64,000 nt of DNA from the NCBI GenBank assembly GCA_944548615.1, contig OX155964.1, positions 15,922,484 to 15,986,483 of the forward strand, in the 5' to 3' direction. The stretch is from Micropterix aruncella. Its lineage: Eukaryota; Arthropoda; Insecta; Lepidoptera; Micropterigidae. The notes beneath the pieces were generated by a model, which saw only the letters and a program-made list of their open reading frames with translations, did no database searches and was not told the DNA's origin. Made by a program: the position numbers and the translations under genes. Shown piece by piece: positions 41,001-55,800 of this stretch (within the stretch, counting starts at the first letter, position 1; every line of letters starts with the position of its first letter).

Positions 41001-44000
41001 CTAGTAGAGTTATAGCACAGCGGATAGCATAGAATTCTTTTCCATGAAGAAATACATATATGTGCTAACCTTCATGGGAATTCATCAAACGGTGTCGGAG
41101 TCTATTAAGCTCGGACAGATTTATCAAAATCGTTTTTTATATAATTTGTAGATTGTATTATAACTCTAATTTGGTTTAACCAAACTATTAACAACACGTG
41201 GACGAAGATGTAATCAAACGATGAACATGGTTAAACTAACATAAACAAATAATGAACAAATTCCGTTACCTCGGGCTACATGTGAAGTTTAGCCAAACCT
41301 AATAGGTATAAAAAAAATCGTACACGGAGGTATTATAACTAGGCTTAAAAACGAAAAAAACTGTGTGAATTTTGTAGCTACCGATGTTTTGGCGATGTTG
41401 AAACCGCCGTTGTCCAGGGTAGACTGAAGCGCTGTCAATCCGTTGTTAAGCGGTTAGGCGGTAAACCGCTGCCACCTCGTAGATTATAACGGCGGTGGGG
41501 CGGCGGATTGATACATAAAGGTGTAAACGAACGACGAAAATAGCTAAAACAAACAAAAGAATACTTTTATATAACACTTACCAACTTTGTTGCGTGCCAA
41601 ATAGGACATCGATATATAGTGGATTATGGTGTAAATAAAAGAAACACAAATAAAAGTTTAAAAAAGATCTGTATATAGTATATCTCCATTTTCCTTTTAG
41701 GTCAGGTTAGCTTAATTGATGTCCTCAAAACAAGAGCTATGTATGATAAAAGATGCGTGGGGTGTAGGACTGGGGTATGAGTTATTTTAGGGTGTATTAT
41801 TGGGCGGTGTAGATTAGGTGTAGTACACTACAAGTGGATTTAGATCCTACGAAGAGTAAAAGAGAGATTTAATTAGTAGACCTATGCGTGTTCTGTGTCA
41901 GTAGGTAAAATATGACGGTTCTAGATAATGTTCCCGTTAATAGTAGAATCAGGGTACGTAGATAGATGATATCACATATCAATATGTTTTATACGCAGTA
42001 TTTTAAATCGAAGCTCATACGGTTAAATGATATTAGGAGAGAGGTGTTCTCGACGCCCACACCTCTATCTTCTGCATCCTACCTCATGTCAATGATAGTA
42101 ATGTGACCTGTAAAAAACATTGTTGCAACTTTACCCACCTAATATTTTTTAATTAATGTAACAGGATTCCATTACGCATAGGTCAAGTAATTATATTTTA
42201 GCCACATATCGGCCACCCGATCCCGAGCAGTGTTGCCAATTTAGGATATCTTATGCTAAATTTGGCATATTTTCTTCTTGTTTAGCATATCTTTTTAGCT
42301 TTTAGCATATTAGCGTAGTATTGCAGCATATTTATTAGGCACATTTTTATAAAATATGATAAGAATGTAAATCACAATCTTTTTTCAAACAAAAGCCTTC
42401 CATTGTCGAAATAGCCCAAGAGTTCCGAGTAAATGCACCTGCAATTGAAAAACTGGTATCTCAATGGAGAAACATAGTTCACATTATATGGGAATCTTGA
42501 CTTCCATAGTAGAGGTCCGGAATAAAGTTATGCAGCTATGCAGTTATGCATCTTTATGCAGCTGGCAATAACCCCTTTGTAGATTTATGTCAGTTCGCAA
42601 TGCCTCTTTTAATATTACCGCATTCAAACGCAGATTTTTTACGTGTATTTAGCCAAATGAGTCAGGTCAAAACAAAACTTCGAAATCGTTTGGCGATGAG
42701 AACCCTGAATGCCATTTTGTGTGTCAGATTTGGCCTAAAGAGAGCAGGAAAGTACTGTTATTCTTACACTCTGCCAGACGATGTAATATGTTGTATACGT
42801 ACCAAAGCAAGGCACGATTCTGGCTGCTGTTTATAAAGATTAGGATATTGATATTTCATTTCTTGATAAATCATAGCTCAAAATTATGTTGACATTTTAA
42901 AATAAAGTTAGCGTACTTCTGTCTTATTTTTTAACGCACTCTAGCCATATTTGTAGTAGTTGAATGAGTTGGCAGCAATCTTGTTAAAATATGTCCATGT
43001 TTTTTCCCCAAAAAGCTTAGAACACCGTGTTTATGACTCTTATATTTGAACTACAGTGATTGTTTTACGCAAAGGTCCTTTTTTGAGCTCTTTTAGTACC
43101 TATTTGAGTACACATGCGAAGCCGGATCGGGTCGCGATGCTTTAGTTGTTAAGTATCTTAAATTAAATTTACGTATCGCTGGTGATCTGGCAGAAAGTCC
43201 TATCTCGAAAATGTCCATTTTTCAGGAGAGACGTAAAACTGTTTAGTTCTGAACTTAAGGGTCACACAATGTTAAAAAAAAACACGTACAATTTTATTTT
43301 ATTTTAGTTTATTTAAAAATATACTAGAAATTGAAAAAGTATTCCTATAATAGAGTTATGAAAGATAGTATAAAATGACATAAAAAATGTAGGGACATAG
43401 GACCCATTGCTTGTAACAAAATGTACTATCTAGTAATAATATTTTAAATATATATATATATAATGAAGGTAGGACATTTTACTCTTAACAATAATATGTA
43501 TTATATATAATGATACTTATTAATACAGCGTAAAAAATATTCATATGACATTTAGGAATTGAGAATTGTTTTTTTTATTCTTGTTCATATGATAGGCTGT
43601 CATAAAAATGGCGGCAGTCAGCGGGAAAGACATTTTTTAGTTCCTGGAGATGTTTCCATTTGGATTTTGCGATCCTACATTGTTCTTGATGCAACGGTGG
43701 ATACTCAAGTACTGCGTTTGATACGTGGATACTCAAGAGATGTCGTTAAGCAGAGTTTCATTTTGATGTCTCCCGTGTAGGTTCCGGTAGGTTCGTAGAG
43801 GATACATTTAATATCTAGCACAGTTGGGTCATTTGTCTTTCTTCCTGGACGTATCGATGGGTATCTTAAAGTCTTAGTGTAGTTTTTGAAGAACTTGTAG
43901 TCAAACATGATTGCTTCGTATGGAGATGGCTTGAGCCTCGATTATTTCGTTACACTAACATAGTCACTGGGAAGTTTTATTTTGCGGTTTTTAGCTTTCT

Positions 44001-47000
44001 TTTAATACATTTATGTACTGAGTCCACATCTATTGAATATGGCCCACTTCTAGGTATTTTTGCATAACTTAAATGTTGTTCTCTATTGCAAAGTTTAGAA
44101 TGGCATTGCTCATTACGTTTCGATTTTGCGATTCAGAATAGATGAAGATGGGATTCTTATTTGCAGTGATGCAGTATCTGTTCAAATAATCAATAATACA
44201 CGATGCGAAAGTAGAAGCTACTAGTTGTTTATTTTGGTCTTCAGAAAACCAGTAGCAAGTTGCTTTTTTAGTAGAAACATTATAAACAGTGAAATTGTGG
44301 CGCGCCAACTTGGTTTTAAAATAAAATGCATTAGCAAACGTGAATGGTGCCAACTTGACTGCTTAGAAATCCATTTCCCGACTAATTTGTCCACCGTTTA
44401 TAGCTTCAGTTTTATCTTTTTCTTTTTCAGCCTTTGCATCCTGTTTTTTTTTCTGGTGTCTTTGCCACGCCTCTTCTGTAATGTTTCCAGTTTTATAACT
44501 ACAACACAGGTTGCATTGTTCTTTTTGTTTGGAAATATTGATATGTTTTGACTTTCAAGGATTTGTATGAACTTCTTCCTACTCAGTGGTTGGTTAGAAA
44601 GAAGTTCACATTTTTTAAAACTGTTTTTATACATTAGTGACGGTTCAAAACAAGGGCTCCAAATATAGCCTACTTATATCTTCAGAGCTTGAAGACGATC
44701 GAGATGAACTTCTTGTTTTTTCGGTTAGATGATAGGTAGGATCTGTGTCATTTCCTTCTTCTACGGTATTGGTGTTACGAATATTATTGTTAAAACGGCT
44801 AGGAGACGTTGAACATGTTGGAGTCTCATGTCCATAAGGCTGCGTTGTGTTTTCAATTAGTGGGATCTCTTTCATAGTGACTGTATCACCACTTATGATT
44901 ATACAAGGGACCACAGTGCCTTGCTGAATTGGTATTGTATTATTTAGCTGTAAAAAATGTTTGTTTGAAATAATAAAATGTTGTAATAGAAGTATTTAAA
45001 GAATACACCTGAAAAAGTTGTTTTATCACCTATGCAACATTTGAATACGTTTGTTCAGCGTTGTTAATGGAGCAAATGTTATGAAAAGATACATCTTGAT
45101 AGTTGTCGTACTGACAATCTATGTATTCAACCAACGTGGGCTTTGGTTCTTCATGTTCCTCTGGCTCCAGCACGAATGGACACCTATTTATAAAATTGAT
45201 GTCATCTTGTACAGTCATCTGAAATAATTTATTATGAAAAAATGTAAAAATGGCAAGGCAAAAAGAAAGTTAATTAGGCGACCCCATGGAGGGCTCGATT
45301 TTGGTCGAGTAGGATAAGTCTGTTAGACCGCATAAGTCTTGCCATGTTATCATAATTATTGTTCTTCGACGTGTTTTCACCAATTCCTTTAATATTCTTT
45401 TGACGACGCATTGTTCTGTGAAAAATAATCGAATGTAGTATTTTTATGGAATAGCAGCAAATAATCCTATCTTACATCATAATTATTCGCAGCTGAACGA
45501 ATTTCTCAACATGCGAATTGTCCTATCTGTTTCATTGGTTTAATCTGAGTTTTACAGCAAAAATAGAAATGATTTTGTATAAGCTTACCTTAAAATATGC
45601 TGTCCATCAATATCCTTAAGTGATACAGCAAAAATATCTACAAGAATCCACCGTACTTTACATTTAGATTCGTATTTTAAACACTTGCCTAATAATGAAC
45701 AGGTTATGTGTCAAACGCTCATACAAAACTGAGAGATAGGACCGATTGCCGCACAAGAATAAATAGTGTTCTCAGTAGGACTTCTTGAATTTGCCCGAAT
45801 TATGAAGATTTTTAGAATAAAGTCGTCTGGATTTTGTCCTGACATTGTGGCAAAAATTATATAGGACATATTACTACCAAAATCTGAATTTGACTAAAAA
45901 ATAGATAGGACTTTCTGCCAGATCACCAGCGGTATGTCACTAAAGTAACTTAGCATATTTTTTGGCATATTTTGCAGGATTAACATATTTTTAGCATTTG
46001 TTTACACCAGCTTAGCATATTTTGGAGAAACCTTGTTGGCAACACTGATCCCGAGTGATATGACGGGCAAAGAAAGCCCAGTTCCGCGTTAAATTCATAT
46101 CGATTTACGCTATAATACAACAAGTAGAGGCCGCACAAGCGACTTCGGTCCGGTAACAAGTCGGAAGGACAGGGGTATCCTGAAGGTATCCGCCATACGA
46201 GGATATCCTGCCAAAACCGGTAGCCAAGGGACGAGGCCCGCTGTGTTACCTTCCTAGTGCCTCGCCGTAAGGCGTTGGCCTCTGGCGGGTTCGTGGCTTT
46301 CCTGGGCTGAAGGTTTGTATCGTCCCAAAGTCTTCTACGCTCAGCTTACGGGAGACAATATGATCATTATCGTTACAACTTCCTAGGGTGACGAGCTCGC
46401 CCGTTGTAGTTGACATGTCTAAGTCTAAACGTGAATGGTTGTTTCTTTGATCCATAATGCAATATAAATATTTCAATCGGTACGTTTAGCACAGGTTTTT
46501 TTCCGCTACGAGTATTTTTTGGATTGGAGTGTGATAACAGATTAAACATTGAAAAACATCCGCATATTTACCTCCGAACTACAAAGGGCAATTTCGAGCG
46601 CGGACGGCAAAAAATGGAATATCAGGAAAATGACGTCATGGTCGTAATTCGCACGATGGGACACTGTCGTTTGCGTTTATTGGACACGCGAAGCGGCGAC
46701 GCGACGCGACGTGGGGGAATTTCATCATGCCTGGCATACGGGGCGAGTGAGCCGGAGTAATTAAAAAAGCGCCAGTGATCAATGCGGCCAAGCGAGAATA
46801 GTCTCTGCTGACGAACATCGTTGTTTTATGTAGAACGGATGTAAAATTTAAATTCTGTAACTGTATTCACCCTCAAATTATAATTATTTATATCAGGTAA
46901 TGTATGAACTATTCACCAGTGCAACCAGACTAAGAAAATTTATATTTTATTCATTTACGTAACGCAAAATATGTAAGTTGCTTTATCCGATTCTCATCGC

Positions 47001-49851
47001 TGCCCAAACCAGTGCACAAGTGAATTATTTGAAAGTTTATTATGATGTTACACCTAATAAATTGTCTTGCTTTTAAATTTGTTTGTGCGTTGATTTAAAC
47101 AGCGATATTTAAAAACGTGCAAATTGCCTATTTTACTAGATTAAATTAAATGAGCCCTATTATACTAAAATCGACATGCTACTATGTTTAGTATGTCATT
47201 GGTTACTTACAGGTAACCAATCTTGACTCGATGATAAATGCTCAAACAGATCTTACCTCGTTAATTAATATCCCCAAACTAATCTGGGAACTCCCTTTGG
47301 GAACAAAAAATCTGCAGTAATAGATATTTTTCAAGCAGAGATAGTTTAAAAACGTAGTGATTTTCTCTGTCAGCCACTTTTTCAAGAAAATACTATCTGA
47401 GGAAGTATTTACAGAATATACTCGAATTTAATAGCATACCATACTAGTCTCTTAAAGGGGTTGTTGGTTTAGTTTATAACTATAGGCAACCTTATTCAAC
47501 TTCTAAGTAGAAGTTATCTTCCAAGTCTCTTTGGAGGTAAAGGCACTCCTCTACCGATAAGTTTAATATCATCGGCATATAGAATATAAAGGGAGTTAGT
47601 AAAACATTCACCAATGTCTTTTATATGGATAATACATTTTTTGACCCAACCTTTGAGGTGTGCCGGAAGGAACTACAGAGATATTTGATTTAAAACTTCC
47701 TTACTACTACTGCCTGATGACTATTTGAAGTGGGAATGACTATCTTAGCAAATAATTGTGTACACCAATTAAATTGAGCTTATCAATCAAGATGGCGTGA
47801 TCGATTCGATCTCAAGCTTCTGACAAATCGGTACTTATCGCGTCGATCTTCCAGCTCTCATCTATAATTTTAGTAACGTAATTTATCAAGTCTGTTGTGG
47901 ACATAATTTCGAAAAAAATAGAATATAAATTGGGTCGTAGACTACCTTTTTGAAGACTTGCTTCAGTGTTGAAAGTATAGATATCGGTCAGTAATATCCG
48001 ATGGCCGATTTAGAACGGCCTGTGAAGGAATAATTTTAGCAATAGAGATGCACTCTCGGATCTAATAGTCCTGCTCTTGGAATGAAAAGCAGATTTAATT
48101 CGTTCCGAAACAGGACATTTTAAAAGGTCTTTTTTTAAAAAATGATAGTTAAGGTGTCCGGGCCAGGTTATGCGGCCTGGATCCGGTCTAGTGTTCGTCT
48201 CTTGTAGGTCCTGGTGTGTGATGGGAGTTGGCAGCAGCTGATATGAGGTGGTCTTTATCCTGCAGCGTTCCACAGTCGTATGCTGGGTTCGCTGTGTAGC
48301 CCCAGTGGATGAGAGTGGCTCGGCATCTTGTCATAGTATCCTTTGGTCCGGTGGTAGAAGAATTTTTCTTCTTCTTCTTTTTCTGTAGCCGGCGATTTGG
48401 GGAGAGGATCGCCCTCGCAGTCAATACGCTGCTGTCAGTGTCGCTAGATCGCGTACTCCATTCACGATTCGTTTCCAATCTTGACGATTTTTGGCGACGT
48501 CTCGAGCTTCGATAGCCGATTATAATCGGTGATTCTTTGAGTCATCTTCGATATTCTTTAGCCAGGTTTTCTTCGGTGCCGAACGGTAAATTCTTTCGGA
48601 CAATCTCGCCATTCTCCATTCTTTCGGACAATCTCGCCAAAGAAGTTTTCGTGGCAAGCGATTATTGTTCATTCGGAAAATATGCCAAACCATCGTAATC
48701 GACATTTTTATATTTCTTCTTCGATCGGTGTTTGTTGATCGCATCTTTCTCTAATGGCCTCAGTCGAAGAGAATCTGCCTCAAGCATGGCATTTGAAAGA
48801 CCTCGAGTTTGTTGAGATACGATTGTAGTAACTTATACGTTTCCGATCCATAAAGAAGAATGGGAAGGATCAACGTTCGGTATATAGTCGCGATATAGTC
48901 GCATTTTGGTTTTGATGGTAATATTCGTTTGCTTCCATATGCGCCACTTGATCGAGGTGAATTTTTCTGTTGCCTCACTGATCTGGGTATGGTCATCGGC
49001 CGTCAATGCTACTTTCTTTTCCGTAACCAATGATCCTAAATACTTGAATTGTAGGACCTGTTTGATTTGGGTTCCATCGAGGTAAACGCTGGCCTTCAAT
49101 CCGTCCGCAGCGAGCACTGTTGTCTTGCCCGCATTGATTTTTAATCAATATGATTGAGCAATGCGGAATATATCGTATAAAATGTCCGTTGCTTCGGCAT
49201 CAGTGTCGGTGGAAACAGCTTTATTATCGGCGAACATCAAATCGGTTATGAAGTTTTATTCGTCGTATCTAACTCCGCGTCGACCATTGAATGCTTTTCG
49301 CATAATCGCGTCGATCACCACGTTAAATAGTAGCGGCGATGCGACCGTCGAAAATGTGCACAATCTTCGGGGAGGCTCTTTTTTTCGCAGTGAGGATGTT
49401 CAATAATGATGGATCTCATTTATGAAACTTAAAAATAATAGAAACATACTATCTGACTATTTTTGTAAACATTTTATTGGAGACCATTTTTACACCAGGA
49501 TGTAATTAACTCTATACATATGCAATTCTAGTTATTATTCGTCATAACTTGCAATTGTTTATGATCAAATATTAGGTGATGAATATATTAGCAATTTGTT
49601 ATATGTTTAGTGTCTTTGCCTAATGTTTACGCTACGTTGAATTTGATATCCTCTGCATGCCGAGACTTGAATAAACAGTTATAAATTTACCACGGGGAAT
49701 TCTGGGCATTACCGGGTTTATATTTGTCATGCGGCTAAACTTGTAACTACAAAATGACGGGGTATTGGTAATGTGAGGGTTTGCCTTGAAGTTACTTACC
49801 CATTCGCTTGTAAGTGGTTAATGGTGCAAGTATACATAAATGTGTGGTTGA

Positions 49852-49888
<37 letters not shown>

Positions 49889-52800
49889 TGTAGTATATGT
49901 AACTAAACCATTGTGTATGTGTGAGTGTACAGTGTGTCTGGATGAGGGAGGCTGTGTGATAGTGTGTGTGTGTATGAGTACGTGTGTGAGACAAGAAGTG
50001 TAGATGTTAATCGTTCTATTAAACAGGTATGGTTGCTATTTTGCTTTTTATTGTTCTTGAAAATGTGTGAAATTTCAATAGCAATATATCATTAACATTG
50101 CAAATGAGCTTAGGAGTCAAAGGGTTAATGTATGAGGTGAGTGTTCTTTGGAGAAATAGTTTTGGTGACAATTTAATATTAATATTTTCTTTATTTGCAC
50201 TTAATTATAATAGAATAGGCGACTATACCCTCATGCTTAAAAAGGTACAAACGTGTTTTATTAGATTTTTGTACTTTAAGCAGTACGAATATTATCCATT
50301 TTTGTATCCGACTGCATTTATCACAGGCATGGTTGGCTAAAATTCTCCATGTCTCAGAAGAGAAATGCTGACCATGTCATATGTTTTTAATCTAATTCGC
50401 GGTAAAACTGATAAGCTTACTAGCGAAGGTGAATCTTTTCGTACCTAATAATTATCTTCTTGCTCGATCGCGCCATTATTTCGCAGAGCCGTTCTCGCGC
50501 ACTAATCCTACAAGATGGGACTTGTTAGCGCGAGCTTTGCGGCGCTTAAATGAAATTCACTCGATGACACTAGGTTTTAATATTTTACCGGCAACCCTCA
50601 TTTATTTAAACTGCAGGCTATTAATTATTTATTCTTATATGACAGCTAGTATTATAAGGGATATTCTATTTGTATAATTACTGTGATATTTTAATTAATT
50701 TTACTTTACAGCGCATTGCGTTTACGATAATGTTGAGTAGTAATAAGCGAATAAACAAACAAATAAAATAAAAATAAATAATACGATCAAGTCTAGCGAA
50801 ATTTATACAATTTTGGATACCGTTATTGACATCTGCAGTTTCCAGCTAGATACGAAAAAAACAAGCCAAAAATCGACAAGACTTTAAGTAAACGATGTCA
50901 GGACATCCGGATGAGAGAGCCGACGCGTGCGATTTGATGGGGTAGACAAGTCCATTCACTACAGGTTGCCAGTACTGAAAGTACCTATCATACATTATTA
51001 GGCAAACATTTTAAGGTAATCCAGCGTAAAATAGATTACGCATATAGCTGAAGTGCCTCTCATAATTTGAGCTTTAATATGTCAAAAAGCGCAGTGGTGA
51101 AGCGGGACGGAGACCCCTTTCATGCATGAATTACTCACATTCAGAGAGCCGAATCCATCGGGTGATGAAGGTGATCGATCTAGGAGTTAGGTTCGACTGC
51201 TAATTCACATACTTGACTGACAGAGCTGCTCTTGCTGGCTTATCGTTTGGACTGTTCGTATTTATACTTGGCAACATAAACCGGTTCAGGCATATGAAAA
51301 TATTCATGTATAAGATGAGCTTTTAATTAGTGTCATTTTTAAAGTTGGTGAATCAGTATGAATAAAAAAGCAAGGTTAGGTAAAAAGAAAATAGGTACTA
51401 AAAATAAAAAGAGTTTTTATTGAAAATTTTAAAAACTTGACTGATAAATAAAAGTTGGCAAGCGATGAACGTGCTGTGCCATCTAGCAATAGGTAAAATA
51501 CCTCAAATAAACGATATTTGCAAAATTTTACTTACCTCTAGATGGAGCAACGTGCTCAACTCTTTTTGTACTATTTTTCATACCATTAAATTTATTAAAT
51601 TTTCTAAAAATGTATTTTTTTTAATTTGTTTTTTTTTTTAAAGTTGCTTACTTGCTCGTACTTGACTCACCCACAACATGAATGTCACTAATTAATAACC
51701 TATCCTGTATAGCCAACTTAGCAACCGAATTTTATAAAATCGACATTATCGGAAAATCCTAACCAATAGATAGATAAATAGGAAAATAGAAATATGGGCA
51801 GATACAGAAAAAACTAAAAGCATGGCATCAATTTTGATGAAAATAAATTGAAAAATATCAAAATTAAATTTTTCTCACAAAAAAGTGTTGATACCAATCG
51901 ATTCAGTCTCCCGTTGGGATGAAATCTTCTAAAGAAAGATCGTCGAAAGTACCTAGTTAGGTGCCTAAAATTATCGTTTTAAGCTTACATATTAAATATA
52001 TGCCAAGACCAATTTGCCAATAACGCAACTTCGACTATTTAAAAATTACAAAAAATATATAACCGGTCTAAAAGTGCAGTTATTCGACACATTTAGCGAG
52101 TCATGGCACAGGTGGTCGTCAGCCTCGCCATCCGTGTGACTCGGCTCGACTTCTTATTGAATAACCTAGAATAAGGAGAAATATATTGAAACTGCTAACT
52201 AACTACCTTAGCAGCAGATAATTAAAATATATAAGAAGTTTAGTAGTGAGAAGATAGTAGCATCAGGCACTGCTCAGGGAAGTATTTCGTGTCCAATATT
52301 CTATATCATGTACACAAACTGGATCAGCAGATGTACTTCCAACTGCCACATGTATACCTACGCCGATGACACCTCTGTATTTGCGTATAAAAACTTACTT
52401 TCAACATTGATTTACCGAACGGTCGATTTGAAGCAGGATCTCGCTCCGCTCGGTTAATTATTTTAATCCGCACGAAGCAGAAATATTTCTCTCTTGTTCT
52501 CCGCTGAACTCTGAGGCGATGCAATTGTTGATGAACTGGCTGAAAACTCATTACGCCTAACGCGCCCGGACGTTACGCTTTTACTCATTTTTCACGCCTC
52601 CGGCGAAAGCGCGACGCGACGATGGACGCGACGCCTCCATGGGCGACTTGGCTAAAATTAAATTTCACGCTTGGCGGACGTGAAGAGTAGCCAGCCCCTG
52701 ATTACATTGCGGAGAACCTCTAAAAAATATTCCGCCCTCTCTGGCAAATTTGCTAACAGCCCGAGGCGGTAAATAATCTTTCGAGCAGCCGTTGCATGTA

Positions 52801-55800
52801 AAAAATAATACGTTTGAAATTTTTGCCTGATTTGAAACAATCTGGGACACCAGACACTAATTTGTAGAGAGATCTTGTACGTATGAAAAAATATGCGAAG
52901 TTTTTAAATTTAAATATGGGATTTTTTTATTATGAGCAGTTGTTACATTAAAACAGTTTATATAATATAAGAATACTGCAGACGAAGCTACAAACATGAA
53001 AACATGCATACATGAACCCTGAACACTGTTATGGGTCTAAATAAAATAACATATAAAGTTATCTTTAAGCTGCTATGTGTAACGATAAAAGTGTATTTAT
53101 TTGTAGAGGCGCCAGCTACACATGCGAGAAATAGATGATAGACCACATAAACAAATGCAAAGGGCCTCCCTCCGCCTGGGAAGTTACCTTTGTGCGTGGG
53201 AGTGGAGCGACGCCAAGGATACCACGGTAGCTCAGTCGTGCTCAGGGGTGGTTAAAATCCTGTATTGACGTCGTCCTAAAGTCGAGAGCATTCAAATTGA
53301 ATGGACGGTCAAATACCCTAGTTATGTTTTATTATAAAATGAATTTCGATATATCTTGTGAGAGGACTAAAAGAAGAAGAAGAAGCGATATCAAGTTTAG
53401 TGCGCTGCGGCGACGAGATCGAATATTGTGATTTACTCACCGCGCCCTCTATCGGTGTACCGACGAGGTACTGCGCCGGCGCGCGTCGATCGCGCCCGCT
53501 TGGAGCGCTCGGCCCCGGTCCCGGTCCGCGCTCTTACATAAATCAATGGCTAAATCGTCTAATGAATTTATTGGAAATAATAGCTAGATAATTATATTTA
53601 AAAAACGAGAAAATAGTATTTGAATCTAGGTACGCTCTAAACCAGCAGATGCTGCTATAATTAAATAATGTACTGCGGTTCTTTTCTCCGCTAAATGATA
53701 AAATTAAAATATATAATTTCAAAGTTTCTTTTATAAAATTATTCTTTATTTATTCCTTGCCCTGAAACATTACCCTGTCCAGTGCTAGTCGGGTACCTAC
53801 GAGACTGTAGCTCGCTCTGACCCGGCGGTATTTTTAGGTACCGTCTCGATTTCTTTAATTCGCTAAATAATGATTAATTAACCAAAATGAAAGGTTTATT
53901 TGACAGAGTAACATATTTTATTTTAATTATAATAAATGAAAGCTAGGCCATAGCATATGGCGAATCCGAGTAGTTGGAATTAACAAAATTCTAAAATTAG
54001 ATTCGTGGAAAACTGAACGTTACAGCCTTTCAATTTTCAGGGCTTAATTCGGCGAAGTGGGATTTTGGACAGGTACTTTGGGTTCTGGAATAGAGAAGGA
54101 AGACACTGCTACCCGCGGGAGTTATTGGAAGGTTGCTTCTAGATTTTTTTAGCGCCTGCTCCCCGGATACGATTTTAAATTTTTAAATTATTATTTTGGA
54201 TTCAATATTTAGATGGTACTAGAGAAATCGATTGAGGCGAGAAGACGGGATGCGATGCTTAGACACCGGGAATTATAGCACATCCCACGCACTACCTACC
54301 TCTATTTCGACGTACTCAATTTAATAAATTTTGATTTATATGACTCTAATTTATTCGCCAACGAAGATATGGCAACGGTAATTTACGGGGGATTTGGCTT
54401 TAAAACAATCTTTTAATTTAAATTTATTATTTTTAAAATCTGACTTTATGAGGGGAAGCTAATGGTTACAGATAGAAGACTTGCCTGTATAAGGTATGGA
54501 ATCCGCTGAGGTCCTGCCCGGATGTTGAACTGAGTTTAGTTATAGATTTTAGAGTTCACAAAATTTAGCTCTAGACTGTGTCGACTGACGACTGATGGCA
54601 CAAAATGAATAATTAATTGGGCGGTAGCCGGCCGCGCCCGCCAAGGGCGGAGCGGCCGGTCTCTTGTCGACCGTCCTCCTCGGTGGTTGCCAGCCAAAAA
54701 AAAAAGGAAGATTTCTCTTCTCTATATAAAAATATTCTACCTTACTCGATTTAAAATTCATTAGGGACGTGCGCGACTTGTCGCCTATATACGGTAAGAT
54801 GTTCGATGTATCGCGTCTACTGCGCGATGACAAATTTAATTGATTTGATTATTTAGACTATTTAAATTAAAGTTTGATTACAATAAAGCTAGGCCCTAAC
54901 AACACATTACACTCCTTTTTTGTTGGGCAGTCGTGTAAATAGTAGCGAATGTTGAGAAAGGCTTTATCTCTTAGTTACCACTGGAGTCAGAATCAAAACC
55001 AGAAACAAATTGCATTAAAACAAAAGCCAACGTCCTTCTGGTAATTAAGCTAACACAAAAAAATATTGTCTGTAATAACAAGCAATAATTTGCATTGACG
55101 GTCATCAAGGATACAGTAAGTTTTATGTAATTAATAAGTAATAATTTTCAATGTCTATTTTATTTTATTATGGTTATGGTATATATGTAGTAACTTATAG
55201 TTTTATAATCATTCCGCGCGACAATGGTTGTGTTCCAACGAATCAGCATTCGGGATGCGATGATATTCCAAAAGCAATAGTAGCCATAAATATGTCCAGT
55301 TTTCCTAAAAAAAAAGCGATCTTCCGTTTTCCTAAAAAAAAGCAGCACGCGCTCCTCTTTGGTTGTCTTCGGCTCATCTAGAAAGACCCGAATGACAGAT
55401 TGCTGCTTTCTCACCGAATTTGACGTTCCTTCGTTGAATCTGGTAAGAATGACTTTGCACGACGTAACGTGCTCCGTTTTTTAAGCCTCAGTTAAATTGT
55501 ATGGGATCCACCGCTAGCACAGCATTATCACAGCCAAATGTTTGCGTAGTATTGATTATATATGCCCATGCCTATAAATAGAGCTGACAACTACAACGGG
55601 CGAACCCGTCACCTCAGGAAGTTTTAACGATTGGTCGTTCTATCTCCCGTGAAGTAAACGCAGTAGACTTGGACAATACAGTCCACCATCAAGTTTCGCC
55701 ACATGCCCGTAAGAGGCCAACGCCTTATCCGCGAGATAACCAGGTATGTTAGCCAGCGGGCTGACACTCACGCCCTTACTTCCAATTACGACCAGATTAC